A stretch of DNA of 64,000 nt from DASUPK01 sp963695675 (lineage in GTDB: Bacteria; Actinomycetota; Thermoleophilia; Solirubrobacterales; 70-9): contig CAVOGY010000007.1 in assembly GCA_963695675.1 (NCBI GenBank), positions 62,001 to 126,000 on the forward strand, in the 5' to 3' direction. The notes below the pieces were generated by a model. It was not told the DNA's origin, did no database searches, and was given only the letters and a program-made list of their open reading frames with translations. Within the stretch, counting starts at the first letter, position 1; every line of letters begins with the position of its first letter. Position numbers and translations under genes: made by a program. This document shows, one piece after another, positions 52,188 through 61,038 of the stretch.

Positions 52188-53231
52188 GTGATCGCCCACG
52201 TCGACATGGACGCGTTCTATGTCTCGATCGAGATGCTGCGACATCCCGAGCTGCGCGGGAAGCCCGTGGTGGTCGCGTATGACGGTCCCCGAGGGGTCGT
52301 CACCACGGCCTCGTACGAGGCGCGCAAGTACGGCGTCCACTCCGCCCTGCCGATGGTGACTGCGCGCCGCCGCTGTCCGGAGCTCACCGTGCTCCCGGTC
52401 GACATGCAGCTCTACCGGCGCGGCTCGGTGAAGGTGATGGAGACGCTGCGGGAGTTCAGCGACGAGGTCGAGGTGGTCGGTCTCGATGAGGCGTATGTCG
52501 ATCTCTCCGGCTCACCTGTGCCCCAGTCCCGGGCCCAGGAGATCAAGCGCCGCATCAAGGAGGGCACCCGCCTCGTCTGCTCTATCGGCCTGGCGCCCAA
52601 CAAGCTGATGGCGAAGATCGCCTCGGACCTCGACAAGCCCGACGGGTTCTTCGTCCTCGACCACGACAACTGGCTTCGGGTGGTTGGCGAGAAGCCCGCC
52701 TCGCTGCTGCCGGGGGTCGGCTCGCGGACCTTCGAGCGCCTGCAGTCGCTCGGGATCGGCACGGTCGCGGAGCTCGCCGGGACCGACGAGCAGACGCTCG
52801 AGCGCGCCTTCGGGCCCAAGCACGGCAGGGGCCTGCGCGACCGCGCCAACGGGATCGGTAGCGAGCGGCTCACGATGGAGCGCGTGCGGAAGTCCGAGAG
52901 CCGCGAGACCACCTTCCCCCAGGACGTCACCGACCGCGAGGTCCTCCGCGACACCGTGGACCGCCTGGCGCGGTCGGTCTGCAAGAGCCTCGCCTCACAC
53001 AGCCGCGGGGGGCGCACTGTGACGCTCAAGATCCGCCTGCGGCCGTTCAAGACCTACACCAGGTCACGCACCCTCCCCTCTCACACCGTCGAGCCGGAAA
53101 CGGTCGCGGATACGGCACTCGACCTGCTCGAGCGCTTCGATCCGCAGGCGCCCGTCCGGCTGGTCGGCGTGGGCGTGGCCGGGCTGGTGAGCGACGAGAC
53201 GCCCGTCCAGCCCGGCCAGCTCGCCGTTTAG
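52188..53231 (+). CDS. dinB: DNA polymerase IV (Y-family)
   Basis: Pol IV is an error-prone translesion polymerase. Starting at GTG 52188 gives 347 residues. The catalytic acidic residues lie in HVDMDAFYVSIE and VVGLDEAYVDL. PSYEARKYGV-type finger residues (TASYEARKYGVHSALP), a helix-hairpin-helix (LLPGVGSRTFERLQSLGI) and the little-finger domain follow. The C-terminal clamp-binding motif is not clear. A longer frame upstream overlaps the hypothetical gene. Confidence 0.94.
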   Translation: MIAHVDMDAFYVSIEMLRHPELRGKPVVVAYDGPRGVVTTASYEARKYGVHSALPMVTARRRCPELTVLPVDMQLYRRGSVKVMETLREFSDEVEVVGLDEAYVDLSGSPVPQSRAQEIKRRIKEGTRLVCSIGLAPNKLMAKIASDLDKPDGFFVLDHDNWLRVVGEKPASLLPGVGSRTFERLQSLGIGTVAELAGTDEQTLERAFGPKHGRGLRDRANGIGSERLTMERVRKSESRETTFPQDVTDREVLRDTVDRLARSVCKSLASHSRGGRTVTLKIRLRPFKTYTRSRTLPSHTVEPETVADTALDLLERFDPQAPVRLVGVGVAGLVSDETPVQPGQLAV

Positions 53232-53900
53232 CTAACGGGTCGTCAGCACGGTCCCCGTGGATGGGAACCCGAGCTTCGCCTTGGTGGCGGACGTCAGGTC
53301 GTACTCGCGGTTGCCCGAGTAGGGACCGCGATCGATCACCGGGACGGTGACCGTGTGCCCGTGATAGCGGAGCGTGACCCTGGCGCCACAGGGGAGCGTC
53401 ATGTGGGCGACACCCAGCTTGCCGGGGCTCAGCGTTCCGCCGCAGGCCAGGCCGCCTCCGTAGAGGCCCGGGCCGTAGTAGGAGGCCTCTGCGGGCCGGT
53501 AGACGTTGACCCTGAAGCGGTGCGAGCGGACGGATGAGCCGTCAACGCGCGCACGCGCGCCGTAGACGCCGGCGCGCGGTGCGCGCCAACGCAGCTCGTA
53601 GGCACCGTCGGCCTGGCTGTGCGTGCGGAGCTTCCACCCGCCCACCCGCAGAACGACGGTCCGGCTGTCACCCGGGGTTAGTCGGCCATGGAAGGTGACG
53701 ACCCGATGGGACATCACGTGCCGGTTGGCGCGGAGGCTGACGGCGGTGGCGGGACCGCCCCCGGCACTCGCCTCGGGGGCGGTATCCGACAGGGCCGGAA
53801 CGGCGTCCGAGGCGCCCGCGATGCCTGCTGTGATCATCGTTGCCATGGCGGGCAGCAGCGCTAGCGCAGCCCGCCTCCGCTTCCAACGGAAGCGACGCAA
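53232..53900 (-). CDS. Secreted RlpA-like double-psi beta-barrel protein
   Basis: RlpA-like proteins bind or cleave peptidoglycan at the septum or surface. The 222-residue protein starts at TTG 53900 (AAGG 9 nt upstream) with a signal peptide (RRAALALLPAMATMITAG). A beta-rich domain (about 55-135) comes next, then the RlpA barrel with ASYYGPGLYGGGLACGG, LPCGARV and VIDRGPYSGNREYDLT. The Asp in VIDRGPY and the GG motifs are conserved. It is directly downstream of a cyclic-di-AMP riboswitch. Confidence 0.9.
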   Translation of the reverse strand: MRRFRWKRRRAALALLPAMATMITAGIAGASDAVPALSDTAPEASAGGGPATAVSLRANRHVMSHRVVTFHGRLTPGDSRTVVLRVGGWKLRTHSQADGAYELRWRAPRAGVYGARARVDGSSVRSHRFRVNVYRPAEASYYGPGLYGGGLACGGTLSPGKLGVAHMTLPCGARVTLRYHGHTVTVPVIDRGPYSGNREYDLTSATKAKLGFPSTGTVLTTR

Positions 53901-53925
53901 GTGAATACACCTTGCCTCTCTCTGC

Positions 53926-54103
53926 CGCCTACGGGGTTAGCTGACGGGCTCGCGACGCTTTCTCCGCGCCGCTAGGGGCGGAACACCGCCCCATTCGCCC
54001 CCGGCCGAAAGACTGCTCGGGCACGCGCTTTCCTCTCTGGTCTGGCGTGCCCGCCGGCGATTGGGTCCCCCGCTCGCGTGATGTCCGTCAACGCGATTAG
54101 GCG
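53926..54103 (-). promoter_or_regulatory. Cyclic-di-AMP riboswitch (ydaO/yuaA type)
   Basis: On the minus strand the conserved cores are present in order: GGGGGACCCA near 54070, GGGGGCGAATGGGG near 53995, and CCCGTCAGCTAACCCCGTAGG near 53945-53929. The closing stem CGCCTA (54098-54103) pairs with TAGGCG (53926-53931). About 25 nt, including the AAGG ribosome-binding site, separate it from the rlpA-like start. This class is an OFF switch for cell-wall remodelling genes in actinobacteria. Confidence 0.9.
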
Positions 54104-54190
54104 AGTTGTTTGGCGACTTAGGGCCGGGCAGGGTAGGTGCGCAATTTGCGAACTTGTGTGACGGCGCTCACAGTTGGTATGCGACCATCA

Positions 54191-55675
54191 ATGCCAGTGA
54201 CGGACCGCCTCACCGGCCTCGACTCCTCGTTCCTCCACCTGGAGAGGGATGGGACCCAGATGCATGTCGCCTCGACCACGCTGTTCGAGGGGCCCGCTCC
54301 TCCCTACCTCGAGTTTCGGGACCACCTCGAGTCGCGCCTGCCCCTCGTGCCCCGCTTTCGCCAGAAGCTTCGCTTCGTGCCCTTTGGACAGGGCCGCCCG
54401 GTCTGGGTCGACGATCCGCACCTGAACCTCGCCTATCACGTGCGTCACACCTCTCTCCCGGAGCCCGGATCCGAGCAGCAGCTCCGGGTGCTCGCCGCAC
54501 GGATCTTCTCCCAGCAACTCGACCGCTCGAAGCCGCTCTGGGAGATCTGGCTGGTCGAGGGGCTGACGGGAGGCCGTTTCGCGATCGTCGGCAAGACCCA
54601 CCACGCGATGGTCGACGGGGTCTCCGGGGTTGACATAACCACGGTCCTCTTCGACACCGAGAAGGAACCCGCCGAGACCCCGAAGCCGCTCGAGCGCTGG
54701 GTCCCGGAGCCGGAGCCGACCAACGCCCACCTGCTCGCCGAGGCGCTCCTGGAGCGGGCGATCGACCCGCGCGAGATCGCCCGCGGCCTACGGCGGATCA
54801 TGCGCGGCCCGCGCCGGGCCCTGCAGAAGGCGACCGAGGCGGCCGTCGCCGCGGGCACGTTCGCCTGGACGGGGATCGGCGCGCCGAAGAGCCCGTTCAA
54901 CTTTGGGGTCGGCAGCCACCGCCGCTTCGCCTGGGTCCGCGCGTCGCTCGCCGACATGAAGCACGTCAAGAATCAGCTCGGCGGGACCGTCAACGACGTC
55001 ATTCTGGCGGCCGTCGCGGGTGCCCTGGGCCGGTACATGCGCTCCCGCGGCCACCCCACCGTCGGGCTCGAGCTGCGCGCGATGGTCCCAGTGAGCGTCC
55101 GGACCCACGAGGAGCGCGGCGCGCTCGGCAACCGCGTGACATCGATGATGGTTCCCCTCCCCGTGTGGTGCGAGGACCCGGCGCGGCGGATGGAGCTCGT
55201 CCGCCAGTCGATGGGCGACCTGAAGCAGTCGAAGCAGGCGATGGGCGCGACGCTCCTTACCCAGCTCGCGGACTTCGCGCCGCCGACCGTCGCCGGCCAG
55301 GCCGCGCGCCTCCAGTCGAGGCAGCGCTTCTTCAACCTCGTGGTCACCAACATCCCGGGCCCGCAGTTCCCGCTCTACCTGATGGGGCGCCGCATGCAGC
55401 GCGTGTTCCCGATGGTCCCGCTGGCGAAGAACCAGGGTGTCTGCGTCGGGGTGATGAGCTACGACGGCCAGGTCAACTTCGGCCTGATCGGCGACTACGA
55501 CGGGTTGCCCGATCTCGAGGATCTGGCCAAGGACCTCGAGGCCTCGATCAGCGAGCTCATCGAGGCGGCCGGCGGCCGGCGGAGCATCTTCCGGCGCTTC
55601 GTCCCGCGTCAGGCCGGCGTCGGCGCGGCTCAGCAGAACGGGGGGAGCGAGCGCGAGGAGTCCGCGGCGGGCTAG
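54191..55675 (+). CDS. Wax ester synthase/diacylglycerol acyltransferase (WS/DGAT)
   Basis: These enzymes form triacylglycerol or wax esters from acyl-CoA. Starting at ATG 54191 gives 494 residues beginning MPVTDRLTGLDSSFLHLE. The catalytic HHAMVDGVSG lies in the N-terminal half and NDVILAAVAGALGRYM in the second. The C-terminal DUF1298 domain has NLVVTNIPGPQFPLYLMG. Upstream in-frame ATG 54179 and 54137 are less likely. The gene is divergent from the riboswitch. Confidence 0.92.
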   Translation: MPVTDRLTGLDSSFLHLERDGTQMHVASTTLFEGPAPPYLEFRDHLESRLPLVPRFRQKLRFVPFGQGRPVWVDDPHLNLAYHVRHTSLPEPGSEQQLRVLAARIFSQQLDRSKPLWEIWLVEGLTGGRFAIVGKTHHAMVDGVSGVDITTVLFDTEKEPAETPKPLERWVPEPEPTNAHLLAEALLERAIDPREIARGLRRIMRGPRRALQKATEAAVAAGTFAWTGIGAPKSPFNFGVGSHRRFAWVRASLADMKHVKNQLGGTVNDVILAAVAGALGRYMRSRGHPTVGLELRAMVPVSVRTHEERGALGNRVTSMMVPLPVWCEDPARRMELVRQSMGDLKQSKQAMGATLLTQLADFAPPTVAGQAARLQSRQRFFNLVVTNIPGPQFPLYLMGRRMQRVFPMVPLAKNQGVCVGVMSYDGQVNFGLIGDYDGLPDLEDLAKDLEASISELIEAAGGRRSIFRRFVPRQAGVGAAQQNGGSEREESAAG

Positions 55676-56346
55676 GTGGCCCGCTCCTGGGCGAAGGCCT
55701 CCTTCAGCGTCGCGCGCCTCGCATCGCCCCAGACCGGCTCGTCGTAGCGGGCCCGGACCATGACCTTCTGGAGCATCGCCAGGTCTTCCTGGCGAGCACG
55801 GTCATAGCTCGAGCCCGATACCGAGTCAGCGTGCCCGGGGTGGACCATCCACTCTGTTACGCCCGGTGGCGGATTTCGGATCTCGGGCGGCTCTGCCGGC
55901 CCCTTGCTCTCGGTCCGGCCGACTAGGAGGTCGGGTGTGTCGATCCCCCGCTCGCGCAGCCACTGCCGGTGATCCGGGTTGACCGACCGGACGGGCGCTC
56001 CGATCTGCTGAGCGGTCTGAAAGACGGGCGTCGCCAGCTCCGGGCGAGCGTGGCAGTGCTTGTGCCCGTTCAGGAACGATGGCCAGCGGCCGAACAAATC
56101 GCCAAAGCGCTCGAGCTGGACTCGCAGCGCGGTGCGGGCGGGCGCGCCGCTGCGCGAGCCCCAGCGGCCCTCGAACTCGATGTGCAGGCCGATCTCCACA
56201 CCCGACTCGAGCAGAGGCTCGGGATCGCAGTGCTCGCGCTCGACCATCGCGCTGACGCAGTCCAGCGCCCCCATTTCGACCGCCTCCAGGATCCCCTGGT
56301 TGTAGGAAGGCCAGTAGCCGTAGTCGTCGCCGGTGATCACCAGCAT
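55672..56346 (-). CDS. ChbG/HpnK (YdjC) family carbohydrate deacetylase
   Basis: Metal-dependent sugar deacetylase fold of 224 residues. Motifs are ITGDDYGYWPSYNQGILEA, IGLHIEFEGR, FLNGHKHCHARPEL and MVHPGHADS, giving the metal ligands Asp/His. The family acts on acetylated chito-oligosaccharides or hopanoid precursors. ATG 56346 is used because GGGAG lies about 11 nt upstream; ATG 56376 would add ten residues. It converges on the WS/DGAT gene. Confidence 0.85.
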   Translation of the reverse strand: MLVITGDDYGYWPSYNQGILEAVEMGALDCVSAMVEREHCDPEPLLESGVEIGLHIEFEGRWGSRSGAPARTALRVQLERFGDLFGRWPSFLNGHKHCHARPELATPVFQTAQQIGAPVRSVNPDHRQWLRERGIDTPDLLVGRTESKGPAEPPEIRNPPPGVTEWMVHPGHADSVSGSSYDRARQEDLAMLQKVMVRARYDEPVWGDARRATLKEAFAQERAT

Positions 56347-56429
56347 GCGCCGATTGTCTCCCTGTGAGGCGGCCATCTCTCACTCATGATTGCCGACGTG
56401 CGCCGCTGACGCCCCAAGGGTGCGCCTGG

Positions 56430-57209
56430 CTAGGAGACCTGCTGGATCGCCGCCTGGATCTGCTGAAGGGTTGGGATCGTCGAGCCCCCGATGGCCTTCT
56501 GCCCGTTGGGGCCCTGCACGACTATCGACGGGGTGCCGGTGAAGCCGAACGACTGCGCCTGGCTGCTCCCTTGCTGGATGACGGCGTCCCACTTCGAATC
56601 GTTGCGATCCGTATTCCACTTGTTGATGTCCGGGACACCTGCCCCCTTGGCAAGGCTCGTCAGGAAGTCGTCCGTGACGTATCCCGAGTTCTCGCGGCCT
56701 TGATTCAGATAGAAGAGCTGCAGGTAGTTCCAGAAGCGGTCCTGGTCTCCGGCCGCGAGGGCCGCCTTCATCGCCGGCATCGAGTCCGGGCCGATGACTA
56801 GGAAGGGACGAAAGTCGTACTTGACGTTGCCCGGCTTGACCTCGCTGGAGATCAGCTGAGGCGCCACCTGCTCCGAGAAGAACTTGCAAGAGGAACACTG
56901 GGGATCCCCGTACTCGATGATGTCGACGGGGGCAGTGGCGTCACCCAGCACGGCGCCGCTTTGCGAGATGCCACTCAGCTGAGCGGTTACCTGCTGCGCA
57001 CCCTGGAGATTGGAGGGCGTGCCGCCCCCGCTGTCGCTTCCGCCGGACTGGCTGATCAGGATAAGCGCGACGATCACGGCGACTGCGGCGAAGCCGGCCA
57101 ACACCAGATACTGGACCCGGCGCTTTCGGGCCAGCGTCCCAGCCTGCTGCGAGTCCACCGCCTGGCGCTCCGCGCGGAGACGCTCTCGCTTTTGGCGCCT
57201 ACCTTCCAT
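56430..57209 (-). CDS. Membrane-anchored DsbA-family oxidoreductase
   Basis: The 259-residue protein has a charged N-terminus, one membrane span (about 34-54) and an exocytoplasmic DsbA domain. The redox site is CSSC (GDPQCSSCKFF) and the cis-Pro loop FGFTGTPSIVV. It catalyses disulfide formation in secreted proteins. It follows and overlaps by 11 nt the gene for VKOR, which would reoxidise it. The two form a complete disulfide-forming pair. Confidence 0.92.
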   Translation of the reverse strand: MEGRRQKRERLRAERQAVDSQQAGTLARKRRVQYLVLAGFAAVAVIVALILISQSGGSDSGGGTPSNLQGAQQVTAQLSGISQSGAVLGDATAPVDIIEYGDPQCSSCKFFSEQVAPQLISSEVKPGNVKYDFRPFLVIGPDSMPAMKAALAAGDQDRFWNYLQLFYLNQGRENSGYVTDDFLTSLAKGAGVPDINKWNTDRNDSKWDAVIQQGSSQAQSFGFTGTPSIVVQGPNGQKAIGGSTIPTLQQIQAAIQQVS

Positions 57210-57657
57210 GCGAGGACTGTATCTGCGGAGTTCCGAGGTCTTGGCCCGCGTAGACGAAGGCGCGGGTGGCCGCCACTGCGAGCGAGAGGGCCATGAGGAT
57301 CGCGCTGGCGACGCACCACTGACAGATCGCGTCGATCACGAAGAGCTCGAGATAAGTCAGATAGGCGCTGAATCCGAAGCCCACCAGCGCGGTGAGGAAG
57401 CCTCCGATCCGCCCAGGGTCGCCCGGTGCGATCGCCGCGGCGAGCAGCAGTGCGTAGCCGAAGATCCCGATGACGGCCACGTTGATCCCCGCCAGGTGGG
57501 AGTAGTGGCTCTTCGCAACCGTCTCGCAGCCGTGTCCGCCGGCTATGCACTTCGGCGTCCCTCCCCCGCCCTCGGCGATGGCGATGTAGGTCGCGACACC
57601 GACCCCGGCCAGGGCCAGGACGGCTGCCGCCACGCGCAGATTGCGCTCGGAGAGCAT
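57199..57657 (-). CDS. Vitamin K epoxide reductase family protein (DsbB-like)
   Basis: VKOR passes electrons from DsbA to quinone. The 152-residue protein has four membrane spans, a loop cysteine pair (CIAGGHGCETVAKS) and the active-site CxxC in DAICQWCVAS. It is the usual replacement for DsbB in actinobacteria. It starts at ATG 57657 and overlaps the DsbA gene. Confidence 0.93.
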   Translation of the reverse strand: MLSERNLRVAAAVLALAGVGVATYIAIAEGGGGTPKCIAGGHGCETVAKSHYSHLAGINVAVIGIFGYALLLAAAIAPGDPGRIGGFLTALVGFGFSAYLTYLELFVIDAICQWCVASAILMALSLAVAATRAFVYAGQDLGTPQIQSSHGR

Positions 57658-57679
57658 GCCCCAATGCTATGAAGCCAGC

Positions 57680-58192
57680 GTGAACGAACCCCTAAGCCGC
57701 TCGCACACGATCCGCAGGGCGCACGCAGGCGACGCGGCCAGGATCGCCGAGATCTTCAACCAGGGGGTCGCGGACCGCGTGGCTACCTTCGAGACCACCC
57801 CAGCCACCCCGGAGGAGGCCGAAGGCTGGATCGCGAGCGACATCGTCGTGGTGGCGGATCGCGCCGGTACCTCGGTCGCCTGGGCCAAGGCGAGTCCCTA
57901 TGCCGACCCTCACCACTACTACGACGGGGTCCGTGAGGCGACGCTCTATGTCGAACGTGGGGCGCGGCGGACCGGCATCGGCCGAGAGCTCCTCGCGGCG
58001 CTCGCCGACGCGGCCGCCGAGGAAGGCGCGCACAAGCTGGTTGGGAAGATCTTCACGTCGAACGAACCCAGCATCGCGCTGGTGAGGGGGCTCGGCTGGC
58101 GCGAGGTGGGCACCCACCTGCGCCACGGCAGCCTCGACGGCGAGTGGAGGGACGTGCTCGTGGTCGAGAAGCTCCTCGATCCGCCCGAATAA
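57680..58192 (+). CDS. GNAT N-acetyltransferase (phosphinothricin acetyltransferase-like)
   Basis: The 170-residue GNAT protein starts at GTG 57680 and has TIRRAHAGDAARIAEIFN at the start. The segment VATFETTPATPEEAE follows, then TLYVERGARRTGIGRELL (acetyl-CoA loop) and FTSNEPSIALVRGLGWREVG. These are typical of PAT/Bar-type enzymes, which acetylate phosphinothricin or methionine sulfoximine. The natural substrate is uncertain. It is divergent from VKOR. Confidence 0.88.
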   Translation: MNEPLSRSHTIRRAHAGDAARIAEIFNQGVADRVATFETTPATPEEAEGWIASDIVVVADRAGTSVAWAKASPYADPHHYYDGVREATLYVERGARRTGIGRELLAALADAAAEEGAHKLVGKIFTSNEPSIALVRGLGWREVGTHLRHGSLDGEWRDVLVVEKLLDPPE

Positions 58193-58247
58193 ACCACTCG
58201 TTCCCGGGTCTTGGGTGTTGTAGCTCAGGGAGAATGCAGGAGGGAGG

Positions 58248-58316
58248 ATGAAGAAGGCACTCGCGGCCGTCGTCGCCGTGATCGTCTCGAATCTGCGACG
58301 CCCGGCTCGGACCTAA
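58248..58316 (+). CDS. 22-codon frame with signal-peptide-like start
   Basis: ATG 58248 follows AGGAGGGAGG directly, one of the strongest ribosome-binding sites in the window, although the spacing is very short. The product, MKKALAAVVAVIVSNLRRPA plus two residues, looks like the opening of a secreted protein that stops early. It may be a remnant, a leader peptide or a small membrane protein. Its end overlaps the HExxH gene on the other strand. Confidence 0.3.
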   Translation: MKKALAAVVAVIVSNLRRPART

Positions 58317-58807
58317 GCCAATTCGAGCAGCGCCCAGAAGGGATGCTCGCGCGGGGGTATCCGCGGCGGCACGCGCCGGTACTGACGGTTGCGGGCCCAG
58401 TCGAGGTAGCCGCTCAGGCGCCGGGAGATGGAGCGAAGCGTGGCGGGCGTCGGCTCCACCACGCTGTGGTCGAGGGCCCAGATCCAGGCGTTGGCCTCCG
58501 ACTCGAGGCGCGGCGCCGAGCGCCCGCGGCCGACGAGGTGCCCGATCTCGTGGAGCGCGATGAAGTAGGAGACCTGGCCGCGAATCGGCGGGATCGAGAT
58601 CTCCAGCTTGCCGCCCCGCCAGCGAATCGCGCGCCCCCGCGATGATGCCCCCACCAGCTCGATGCCGTGCCCGCGGCAGAGATCCTCCACATGGGCCTCC
58701 AGCAGCTCCAGGCCACGGCGCTTTGGCGGCTCCCTGCCTTCCCTGAACACGCGCGGCAGAGTAGCCAGCGGTGCGGATGAGTCAGACCGCGCGGCGGAGG
58801 AAGCCAT
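58313..58807 (-). CDS. HExxH zinc-metallopeptidase-like protein (ImmA/IrrE-like)
   Basis: The 164-residue protein starting at ATG 58807 has a zinc motif HEIGH in YFIALHEIGHLVGRGR. A downstream ESEANAWIWAL provides a candidate third ligand, the pattern of ImmA/IrrE-type and related peptidases. It is shorter than IrrE and has no HTH. A longer frame reaches 59407 but overlaps nadE. Target unknown. It is divergent from nadE with a 9-nt gap. Confidence 0.7.
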   Translation of the reverse strand: MASSAARSDSSAPLATLPRVFREGREPPKRRGLELLEAHVEDLCRGHGIELVGASSRGRAIRWRGGKLEISIPPIRGQVSYFIALHEIGHLVGRGRSAPRLESEANAWIWALDHSVVEPTPATLRSISRRLSGYLDWARNRQYRRVPPRIPPREHPFWALLELA

Positions 58808-58816
58808 ACTTGAGAT

Positions 58817-60598
58817 GTGGCGGAATCGACACATCTGCGCCTGGCGCTCGCCCAGATCGACCCCACGGTGGGCGACATCGAGGGCAACGTGCGCCTGATC
58901 TCCAAATCGATCGAGCGTGCGCGCGACAGCGGAGCCGAGCTGGTCGTTCTCCCCGAGCTGTGCGTGTCCGGATACCCGCCTGAGGATCTCGTCCTGCGCC
59001 GCGACTTCCTCGAGGCAGTGCGCGAGGGCCTCGAGTCGATCGCAGTCGAAGTGGAGGGCATCGTCGCACTCGTCGGCTTTCCGGAGCGGGTGGAGCGACC
59101 GCCTGACGAGCTCGAGCACTTCGACCCGTTGATCGACCCGCCCCCTCCCCCTGCCTACAACTCGCTCGCCGTCGCCGCGGACGGAGAGGTGCGCGGCATC
59201 TACCGCAAGTGCGACCTGCCCAACTACGGTGTCTTCGACGAGCGACGCTACTTCGAGCCGGGCAACGACGCGGCGCTGATCGAGGTCGACGGGGCGCTGA
59301 TCGGGCTCACGATCTGCGAGGACATCTGGCACCCGGGCTTCCCCGAGACCGAGGAGGTGGCGGGCGGTGCACACCTCGTCGTCAACTCCTCCGCCTCGCC
59401 TTATCACCGTGGCAAGGGGATGGCCCGTGAGCGGTTGGTCGCCGAGCAGGCCCGCACCAACGGCACGGCCTTCGCACTCTGCAACATGGTCGGCGCCCAG
59501 GACGAGCTCGTCTTCGACGGGGCCAGCGTGGTGGCCGGCCCCAACGGCGAGGTGATGGCCCGAGCCGCGCAGTTCGTGCCTGAGCTGTTGCTCTGCGATC
59601 TGCTGGTTCCCGCCGGCGGCGCGCAGTCAGACGGCGCCTCCTCGACCCGGAGAGTCCGGACGCTGGCGGAGGTCAGCTCCGGGGCCGACCCGTCGGGACA
59701 CTTGGAGCCTCGGCTGGCCGACCCGATCTCGACGGAGGAGGCCGAGGTCTACTCGGCGCTCAAGCTCGGCTTGCGCGACTACGTCGAGAAGAACGGCTTC
59801 GAGCACGTTGTGGTCGCTCTATCGGGCGGGATCGACTCGGCGCTGGTCGCGCTGATCGCGGTGGACGCACTCGGCGCGAATCGGGTCACCGTCGTCGTCA
59901 TGCCCTCCCCGAACTCGAGCGCGGAGACCCAGGCCGACGCCAGGAGCATCGCTTCGAATCTCGGCGTGGAGCTGATCGAGATCTCGATCGCGGAGGCGAT
60001 GGACGCCTACGCCCGGGCGCTGCGGCAACCCTTCGAGGGTTCGGAGCCTGGGCTGGCCGAGGAGAACGTTCAGGCGCGGATCCGGGGCAACCTGGTGATG
60101 GCGCTGTCGAACAAGTTCGGCTGGCTCGTCCTCACCACCGGCAACAAGAGCGAGCTCTCGGTGGGCTACGCGACGCTCTACGGGGACATGGCCGGAGGCT
60201 TCGCCGTGATCAAGGACGTCTTCAAGCTGCTCGTCTACCGGCTGGTCCGCTGGAGGAACGAACAGGAGGACCGCGAGCTGATCCCCGACTCCGTGCTCGA
60301 GCGCCCGCCCTCGGCGGAGCTGCGCCCGGACCAGCTCGACGAGGACTCCCTGCCGCCCTACGAGATCCTCGACCCGATCCTGGAGGCCTACGTGGAGCGA
60401 GACGAGGGAATCGAGGCGCTCGTCGACGAGGGGCTTCCAGAGGACATGGTCCAGGAGGTGGTCCGAATGGTCGACCGCGCCGAGTACAAGCGGCGCCAGG
60501 CCCCGCCGGGGATCCGGGTCTCGAACAAGGCATTCGGGCGCGACCGGCGCATGCCGATCACCAACCGCTTCGGCTCGATGCGGCCGTTACCTCGTTAG
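58817..60598 (+). CDS. nadE: Glutamine-dependent NAD+ synthetase
   Basis: NadE amidates nicotinic acid adenine dinucleotide to NAD+. The 593-residue protein starts at GTG 58817 and has an N-terminal nitrilase-type glutaminase with Glu in PELCVSGY, Lys in YRKCDLPNYG and Cys in LTICEDIWH. The synthetase domain has the P-loop LSGGIDSAL and TTGNKSELSVGY. The length is that of bacterial two-domain NadE. Its stop overlaps the PaaI gene stop. Confidence 0.96.
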   Translation: MAESTHLRLALAQIDPTVGDIEGNVRLISKSIERARDSGAELVVLPELCVSGYPPEDLVLRRDFLEAVREGLESIAVEVEGIVALVGFPERVERPPDELEHFDPLIDPPPPPAYNSLAVAADGEVRGIYRKCDLPNYGVFDERRYFEPGNDAALIEVDGALIGLTICEDIWHPGFPETEEVAGGAHLVVNSSASPYHRGKGMARERLVAEQARTNGTAFALCNMVGAQDELVFDGASVVAGPNGEVMARAAQFVPELLLCDLLVPAGGAQSDGASSTRRVRTLAEVSSGADPSGHLEPRLADPISTEEAEVYSALKLGLRDYVEKNGFEHVVVALSGGIDSALVALIAVDALGANRVTVVVMPSPNSSAETQADARSIASNLGVELIEISIAEAMDAYARALRQPFEGSEPGLAEENVQARIRGNLVMALSNKFGWLVLTTGNKSELSVGYATLYGDMAGGFAVIKDVFKLLVYRLVRWRNEQEDRELIPDSVLERPPSAELRPDQLDEDSLPPYEILDPILEAYVERDEGIEALVDEGLPEDMVQEVVRMVDRAEYKRRQAPPGIRVSNKAFGRDRRMPITNRFGSMRPLPR

Positions 60599-60993
60599 TC
60601 ACGGCGCGGCCGGACCGCGATCGTCACACGTGCGAGGGCGCAGGCCCGGCCCTCGTCGTCGCTGATCTCGACGTCCCAGACCCAGGTGGTTCGCCCGCGA
60701 TGCCGTGGCTTGGCCGAGGCGTTGATGTACCCGCCGGCGATCGGGCGGAGGAAGGTGGTGTCGTTGGCCTGCCCAATCGCCACCATGCCCTCCTCGCGCA
60801 CTGCGCCGTAGGTGGCCGCCGAGGTGAGGCTCTCGGCGAGGGAGGAGAAGACGCCGCCGTGGACGATCCCGGAGGGCTGCAAGTGTCGCGACTCGACCGC
60901 GATCCTCGCTTGGGCGTCATCCGGATCCAGATTGACCCACTCGATGCCGATCTCCTCGGCGAAGCCGGACGGGGTGGTCTCGCGCTGCCCCAT
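60595..60993 (-). CDS. PaaI-family hotdog thioesterase
   Basis: Hotdog-fold acyl-CoA thioesterase of 132 residues starting at ATG 60993. The active-site region SGIVHGGVFSSLAESL and VAIGQANDTTFLRPI are typical of PaaI/YbgC-like proteins. Substrate unknown; phenylacetyl-CoA or menaquinone precursors are common. No phenylacetate genes are nearby. Confidence 0.88.
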   Translation of the reverse strand: MGQRETTPSGFAEEIGIEWVNLDPDDAQARIAVESRHLQPSGIVHGGVFSSLAESLTSAATYGAVREEGMVAIGQANDTTFLRPIAGGYINASAKPRHRGRTTWVWDVEISDDEGRACALARVTIAVRPRRD

Positions 60994-61038
60994 TGACGCG
61001 GGACCATAGTCGGAGGCCCGAGGCCTGATACTGCCCGC

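Noticed and set aside
58211..58240. tRNA-like string TAGCTCAGGGAGAA
   Set aside because: It resembles a D-arm, but no acceptor, anticodon or T-arm follows at the right spacing.
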